In this document: piece after piece, positions 3,950 through 5,568 of the stretch
Position numbering within the stretch: the stretch's first letter is position 1
Layout: each line of letters starts with the position of its first letter
Source of the DNA: Abditibacteriota bacterium
GTDB taxonomy: Bacteria > Armatimonadota > UBA5829
Length of the DNA: 5,568 nucleotides
Assembly: GCA_017959625.1 (NCBI GenBank)
Contig: JAGDAG010000205.1
Location: 1 to 5,568 of the forward strand
Reading direction: 5' to 3'
Notes under the pieces: generated by a model
What the model was told of the DNA's origin: nothing
The model's input: only the letters and a program-made list of their open reading frames with translations
Database searches by the model: none
Translations under genes and position numbers: made by a program

Positions 3950-5568
3950 CTATTTTCCGTATTTCATTTTTTTCAGGCGCTTCAGAACGCCGTTTTCCCC
4001 CCGGCCGAAATAATCGTGCAGCGTCATATATTCGGCAAACAGAGCGTCGTAGATGCGGACGTTTTCTTCAACGGGCCTGTAGCTTTTTTCCTTTGTGCGG
4101 GCCATTTTTTCGGCAGCCGAAGCGATGCCGTCATAGCCGCCCTTTGCTTTTCCGGCGGCAACGGCGCCCCACATGGCGGAGCCGTGGGCGCAGGACTGGG
4201 GCGACGCCCCCAGCTTCCATTCCCGGGCCGTCACGTCGGCGAATATCTGCATGAATACGGGGTTCTTTTCGGCTATGCCGCCGCTGGCTATTATGGAGTT
4301 TACCGGAACGCCGCTTTTTTGTATCTGTTCCATTATCACCCTGCAGCCGAAGGCTATGCCTTCTATGAGGGCCCTGTAGATATCCTCGGGCTTGGTGGCT
4401 ATGGTGCAGCCCAGGATGCAGCCCGTCAGGTCGTAATCCACTATTATGTTCCTGTTGCCGCCCCACCAGTCCAGTACCAGAAGGCCCGTGCCCCCCGGCT
4501 TTATGAGGGCGGCCTTTTCCGTGAGCAGCTCATGGAGCGAAACGCCTTTTTCCTTTGCTTCTTTTTCATAAGCCGCCGGAACGCAGTTGTCCACGAACCA
4601 GGCCAGCATATCCCCCCCGCAGCCCTGGCCCGCTTCGAAGCCTATATAGCCGGGCACTATGCCGTCGGCGGTAAAGCCGCATATCCCGTCTATCACCACG
4701 GGCCTGTCTCCCAGGGTCAGATAGCAGCCCGAGGTGCCCATAATGGCCCCCATGGTGCCCGGAGCGGTTATGGTGAGGGCGGGGATGGCGGCGTGGGCGT
4801 CTATTATCCCCACCGCTACGGGAGTCCCTTCGGGAAGGCCCGTTTTTCTGCTCCACTTTTCGTTCAGCCTTCCGGCCTGTCCGCCTATGCTGTCCACCCG
4901 GCTCGTGCCCAGCTTTTCTTCCACCACGTTTTCAAAATCCGGGTGCAGCGCCGCAAAATATTCCCGGGAGGGATAGCCGTCCTCTTTGGACCAGCAGGAT
5001 TTATAGCCTGCGCCGGCAGCGTTGCGCACCTTTGAACCCGTGAGCTCGAACACTATCCAGTCCGCCGCTTCCATGAACGTTGCGTATTTATACACCTCCG
5101 GCGCCTTGCGGAGTATCTCCAGAAGCTTGGGGAACATCCATTCCGATCCTACGACGCCGCCGTAGCGGGCCAGCCAACCTTCGCCCCTTTCCTTTGCCAG
5201 CGCCGTCATCTGCTCCGCTTCCGGGGTGGCGCCGTGGTGCTTCCACAGCTTGACCCAGGCGTGGGGCTCGTTTTTCCATTCGTCCAGCATCGAGAGGGGA
5301 ACTCCTTCCGGGGAAAGGGGGACCACCGTGCAGGCCGTGAAATCGATGCCGATGCCGATTATCTCTTCGGGCTTTATCCCCGCTTTTTCCAAAGCGTTTT
5401 TTATTACGGTCTCCGTTCCGGCGATATAGTCTGCCGCGTCCTGCAGGGCAAAATCCGGCGGGAGCGCCTCTCCCGTGGATGGCAGGCGCCTGTCTATCAC
5501 TCCGCTTGCGTATTCCCACACCGCTTCGGAGACCTCCCTGCCGTCGCGGACGTCCACCACGAGGCACC
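3950..5568 (-). CDS. araB: L-ribulokinase AraB, N-terminus cut by window edge
   Basis: FGGY-family sugar kinase that phosphorylates L-ribulose with ATP to L-ribulose 5-phosphate, the second step of L-arabinose breakdown, in the cytoplasm. The frame is open to the window edge (reading CLVVDVRDGREV), and the first roughly 15-20 residues, with the N-terminal phosphate-binding segment, lie outside. Numbering from the GTG at 5560, ribulokinase landmarks are LPPDFALQD (33-41), GIDFTACTVVPL (71-82), DEWKNEPHAWVKLWKHH (93-109), GIIDAHA (251-257) with the presumed catalytic Asp254, MGTSGCY (274-280), GFEAGQGCGGD (307-317), LDWWGGNRN (363-371) and ASGGIAEKNP (425-434), the C-terminal ATP-binding region. 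GQGCGGD replaces the commoner GQSxxGD. It converges on rplS and has its own terminator. No other arabinose gene or AraR operator is visible in the window. Another FGGY pentulokinase is possible but less likely. Confidence 0.88.
   Translation of the reverse strand, partial: CLVVDVRDGREVSEAVWEYASGVIDRRLPSTGEALPPDFALQDAADYIAGTETVIKNALEKAGIKPEEIIGIGIDFTACTVVPLSPEGVPLSMLDEWKNEPHAWVKLWKHHGATPEAEQMTALAKERGEGWLARYGGVVGSEWMFPKLLEILRKAPEVYKYATFMEAADWIVFELTGSKVRNAAGAGYKSCWSKEDGYPSREYFAALHPDFENVVEEKLGTSRVDSIGGQAGRLNEKWSRKTGLPEGTPVAVGIIDAHAAIPALTITAPGTMGAIMGTSGCYLTLGDRPVVIDGICGFTADGIVPGYIGFEAGQGCGGDMLAWFVDNCVPAAYEKEAKEKGVSLHELLTEKAALIKPGGTGLLVLDWWGGNRNIIVDYDLTGCILGCTIATKPEDIYRALIEGIAFGCRVIMEQIQKSGVPVNSIIASGGIAEKNPVFMQIFADVTAREWKLGASPQSCAHGSAMWGAVAAGKAKGGYDGIASAAEKMARTKEKSYRPVEENVRIYDALFAEYMTLHDYFGRGENGVLKRLKKMKYGK

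Noticed and set aside
4016..5035. Open frame of 339 codons on the + strand opposite araB
   Set aside because: Antisense to a strongly recognisable kinase; translation rich in Gly, Ala, His and Tyr with no recognisable motif. A codon-bias shadow.

Overview
The window looks like ordinary bacterial chromosome, moderately GC-rich with frequent AGG (Arg) and ATA (Ile) codons. The gene order ffh, rpsP, khpA, rimM, trmD, rplS is the core translation and secretion block typical of Firmicutes and some other anaerobe-rich phyla. A stand-alone 52-residue rubredoxin suggests an anaerobic or low-oxygen lifestyle. The ribulokinase, of the type found in Firmicutes and actinobacteria, suggests a plant-sugar (arabinose) user. 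I cannot assign a genus; the phylum is inferred from gene order and lifestyle, not from a marker comparison.

Layout on the + strand: a GC-rich, possibly structured stretch (1-114) leads into a rubredoxin gene (115-273). A hairpin terminator (292-326) follows, and its 3' edge carries the -35 box of a near-consensus promoter (317-345). That promoter drives ffh (379-1698), the SRP GTPase. After a 75-base gap come rpsP (bS16, TTG start), khpA (KH-domain RNA-binding protein), rimM (30S maturation factor), trmD (tRNA m1G37 methyltransferase) and rplS (bL19). Spacing from rpsP onward is 12 bases, 9 bases, an 11-base overlap and a 1-base overlap, so these five form one operon, probably together with ffh. 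A strong terminator follows rplS.

On the - strand, converging on rplS, is an L-ribulokinase gene (araB) whose first roughly 15-20 codons lie beyond the right edge. It has its own hairpin terminator, so the 91-base convergent gap holds two adjacent stem-loops, one per strand.

The operon genes work together: bS16 and bL19 are ribosomal proteins, RimM matures the 30S subunit, TrmD prevents +1 frameshifting by tRNA, KhpA is an RNA-binding partner, and Ffh takes nascent chains to the membrane. Rubredoxin (electron transfer) and AraB (pentose catabolism) are unrelated neighbours. I found no undescribed system. The points worth a second look are two substitutions in conserved Ffh GTPase motifs, the merged terminator/promoter before ffh, and the contrast between strong ribosome-binding sites on the two ribosomal-protein genes and weak ones on the genes between them.
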